Assembly (NCBI RefSeq): GCF_035917675.1 | Contig: NZ_CP109104.1 | Coordinates: 7,688,001-7,752,000, forward strand | Length of the DNA stretch: 64,000 bases | From: Streptomyces sp. NBC_01775 | GTDB lineage: Bacteria > Actinomycetota > Actinomycetes > Streptomycetales > Streptomycetaceae | Direction of reading: 5' to 3' | Shown here: positions 62,261 to 64,000 of the stretch, piece after piece | Numbering within the stretch: the stretch's first letter is position 1 | How the letters are laid out: every line of letters starts with the position of its first letter | Position numbers and translations under genes: made by a program | Notes under the pieces: model-generated | Database searches by the model: none | What the model was told of the DNA's origin: nothing | Seen by the model: only the letters and a program-made list of their open reading frames with translations

Positions 62261-64000
62261 TCAGGAAATGCCGAGTTCGTTGTCGAGCACGTCGAAGAGT
62301 TCGTCGTCGCTCACCGTGCGCAGGTCCTCCGCGTACCCCTCGGTGGGCCCCTCGGCGGAGGCGTGCGCGGGGTCCGAAGGGGTGCCGTCCAGCCGCCACA
62401 GCAGCGACCGGAGCCGTTTGGCGATCAGCAGCCGGGACTCCAGCGTGTCCGGCGCTTGTTGCAACGCCTCCTCCAGCGCACGCAGTTCGGCCGAGGCGGG
62501 TACCGCGGCCAAGGGGTCCTCGGGCAGGACGCGGGTCAGCAGGTACGTGGCCAGCGCCGCGGGTGTCGGGTGGTCGAAGATGACCGTCGAGGGGACCCGG
62601 AGCCCGGTTGCCGCCGTCAGCCGGTTGCGCAGCCGGATCGCCGCCAGTGAGTCGAAACCCAGCTCCTGGAAGGCGCGTTCGGGGTGGATGTCCTGCGCGG
62701 AGGAGTGCCCCAGCACCGAGGCGATCTGGCCGCGCGCGAAGTCCAGCAGCGCCGCCCGCCGCTCCCCTTCGGGCAACCGGGCGAGCCGCTGGGCGAGCGA
62801 GGGACCGCCGGAGCCGGTGCGCCGCGCGGGTACGTGGACGAGGCCGCGCAGGATCGCCGGCAACGCCTCGCCGTCCGCGCCGCCCGCCCCGCTTTCGGCG
62901 GTCTCGGCGGCGCGCGCCCGCAGCGCCGCCAGGTCCAGATCGGCCGGTACGAGCAGGGCGCGCCCGCTGCCGGGTGGCGCGTTCAGCGGTGCGCCCGGCG
63001 AGTCCGGCGAGGCCGGTGATCCTGGGGCGACCGGTGTCGCCTCCAGTGCGGCGTCGAAGAGTGCGAGGGCGCGTGCGGCGGGCAGTGGCCGGACGCCGTT
63101 GCGGGCCAGCCGCGCCGCTTCGGCGTCATCGAGCCGCTCGCCCATGCCCCCGCCCTCTTCCCACAGGCCCCAGGCCAGCGACAGCGCGGGCAGCCCCCGC
63201 GCGCGCCGGTGCTGGGCGAGCGCGTCGAGGAAGGTGTTGGCAGCGGCGTAGTTGGCCTGGCCCGGGTTGCCGAGCGTCCCGGCGACGGACGAGAACAGCA
63301 TGAAGGCCGACAGGTCCGTCGCGGCGGTCAGCTCGTGCAGGTTCCAGGCGGCGTCGGCCTTCGGCCGCAGGACCCGCTCCAGCCGTGCCTCGTCCAGCGA
63401 CGGCAGCGTGCCGTCGTCCAGAATGCCGGCGGCGTGTACGACGGCGGTGAGCGGATGCTCCGAGGGGATCGTGCCGAGCAGCGCCTCCAGCGCGGCACGG
63501 TCGGCCGCGTCACACGCGACGACCCGCACCTCGGCGCCCTGCCCGCGCAGTTCCTCGCACAGCCCGTCCGCGCCGTCCGCTGCGGGACCGCGCCGGCTGG
63601 TGAGCAGCAGATGACGTACGCCGTGCGCCGCCACCAGATGCCCGGCCAGCAGGCTGCCGACACCCCCGGTGCCGCCCGTGATCAGCACGGTGCCTTCGGG
63701 GTCGAACGAAGGGCTCAGCGAAGGGGGTGCCGACTGGTCCCCGGAGTCCTCCCGCGGGAGGCGCGCGAGCCGGGGGGCGGTGAAAGCTCCCTCGCGCAGG
63801 GCGAGTTGGGTCTCACCGGTGGCCACGGCAGCGGGTATGACGGAGGCCGGCGCGCCATCGCGGTCGATGTCGAGCAGCACGAACCGGCCCGGATTCTCGG
63901 TCTGCGCCGACCGCAGCAGGCCCCATGCGGCGGCTGCCGCCGGGTCGGGCGTCCCACCCGAGTCCGGGTCGGGCAGCACGGCGCCGCGCGTCACCACGAC
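62261..64000 (-). CDS. Type I PKS, C-terminal part: KR-ACP-docking (PKS-A, cropped by window edge)
   Basis: The frame is open to the window end. Visible parts: the KR structural subdomain ([20 protein letters not shown]), running straight into the catalytic KR ([39 protein letters not shown]) with no ER between, then the ACP ([16 protein letters not shown]) and a C-terminal docking region ending [13 protein letters not shown]. The KR looks active and B-type by its LDD. Whether a DH precedes it cannot be seen. Its docking tail should pair with the N-terminal helix of PKS-B. Confidence 0.95.
   Translation of the reverse strand, partial: VVVTRGAVLPDPDSGGTPDPAAAAAWGLLRSAQTENPGRFVLLDIDRDGAPASVIPAAVATGETQLALREGAFTAPRLARLPREDSGDQSAPPSLSPSFDPEGTVLITGGTGGVGSLLAGHLVAAHGVRHLLLTSRRGPAADGADGLCEELRGQGAEVRVVACDAADRAALEALLGTIPSEHPLTAVVHAAGILDDGTLPSLDEARLERVLRPKADAAWNLHELTAATDLSAFMLFSSVAGTLGNPGQANYAAANTFLDALAQHRRARGLPALSLAWGLWEEGGGMGERLDDAEAARLARNGVRPLPAARALALFDAALEATPVAPGSPASPDSPGAPLNAPPGSGRALLVPADLDLAALRARAAETAESGAGGADGEALPAILRGLVHVPARRTGSGGPSLAQRLARLPEGERRAALLDFARGQIASVLGHSSAQDIHPERAFQELGFDSLAAIRLRNRLTAATGLRVPSTVIFDHPTPAALATYLLTRVLPEDPLAAVPASAELRALEEALQQAPDTLESRLLIAKRLRSLLWRLDGTPSDPAHASAEGPTEGYAEDLRTVSDDELFDVLDNELGIS

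Overview
The window is high-GC, densely coded DNA with actinomycete features: modular type I polyketide synthases (PKS), SARP and LAL regulators, rare TTA codons in regulatory genes, and MsiK-type sugar ABC systems. It is most likely from Streptomyces or a close relative. No rRNA, tRNA or CRISPR array was seen.

Left part (1-10 kb): a plus-strand run of catabolic-looking enzymes (fumarylacetoacetase-family tail, alpha/beta hydrolase, quinone-oxidoreductase-like dehydrogenase, MhpA-like flavin monooxygenase, second hydrolase). It is followed by a frameshifted IS5-type transposase remnant, a TetR/SDR divergent pair with a clear 22-bp operator palindrome, several gene scraps (SDR tail, MmyB-like regulator tail, ABC exporter tails), a lytic-transglycosylase-like protein and a glycosyltransferase.

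Middle part (10-32 kb): housekeeping and accessory genes. These are a SulP transporter with a small secreted protein, a minus-strand sugar ABC importer without ATPase, a PRC-barrel protein, a methyltransferase and an SDR separated by a strong terminator, a broken TfuA-like gene with a small ORF beside it, an orphan P450, and a plus-strand sugar importer operon (binding protein, two permeases, ATPase, PHP-domain protein) followed by a GH38 alpha-mannosidase.

Right part (about 31.9-64 kb): one end of a polyketide cluster. Control and support genes (LAL regulator, PPTase, DUF5988-like protein, type II thioesterase, SARP) surround a divergent promoter region. The minus strand, read right to left in biosynthetic order, holds PKS-A (cropped, ends KR-ACP), PKS-B (KS-AT-DH-ER-KR-ACP then KS-AT-DH-KR-ACP, both methylmalonyl-type ATs), PKS-C (KS-AT-degenerate KR-ACP, malonyl-type AT, no thioesterase), a 40-codon ORF, a flavoprotein, and a complete tetronate cassette: KAS III-like, FkbH-like, ACP, E2-type acyltransferase, alpha/beta hydrolase.

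Read together, PKS-C should deliver a beta-ketoacyl chain. The KAS III-like enzyme would join it to glyceryl-ACP to give a tetronate. Acetylation and elimination by the last two enzymes would make an exocyclic methylene. The terminal modules predict a 3-acyl tetronate whose acyl end is R-CH2-CH(CH3)-CH=C(CH3)-CO-, the pattern I recall from kijanimicin, lobophorin and tetrocarcin-type spirotetronates. The flavoprotein is a candidate decalin-forming cyclase. The loading module, most extension modules, any spiro-cyclase and sugar genes are not in the window and presumably lie to the right.
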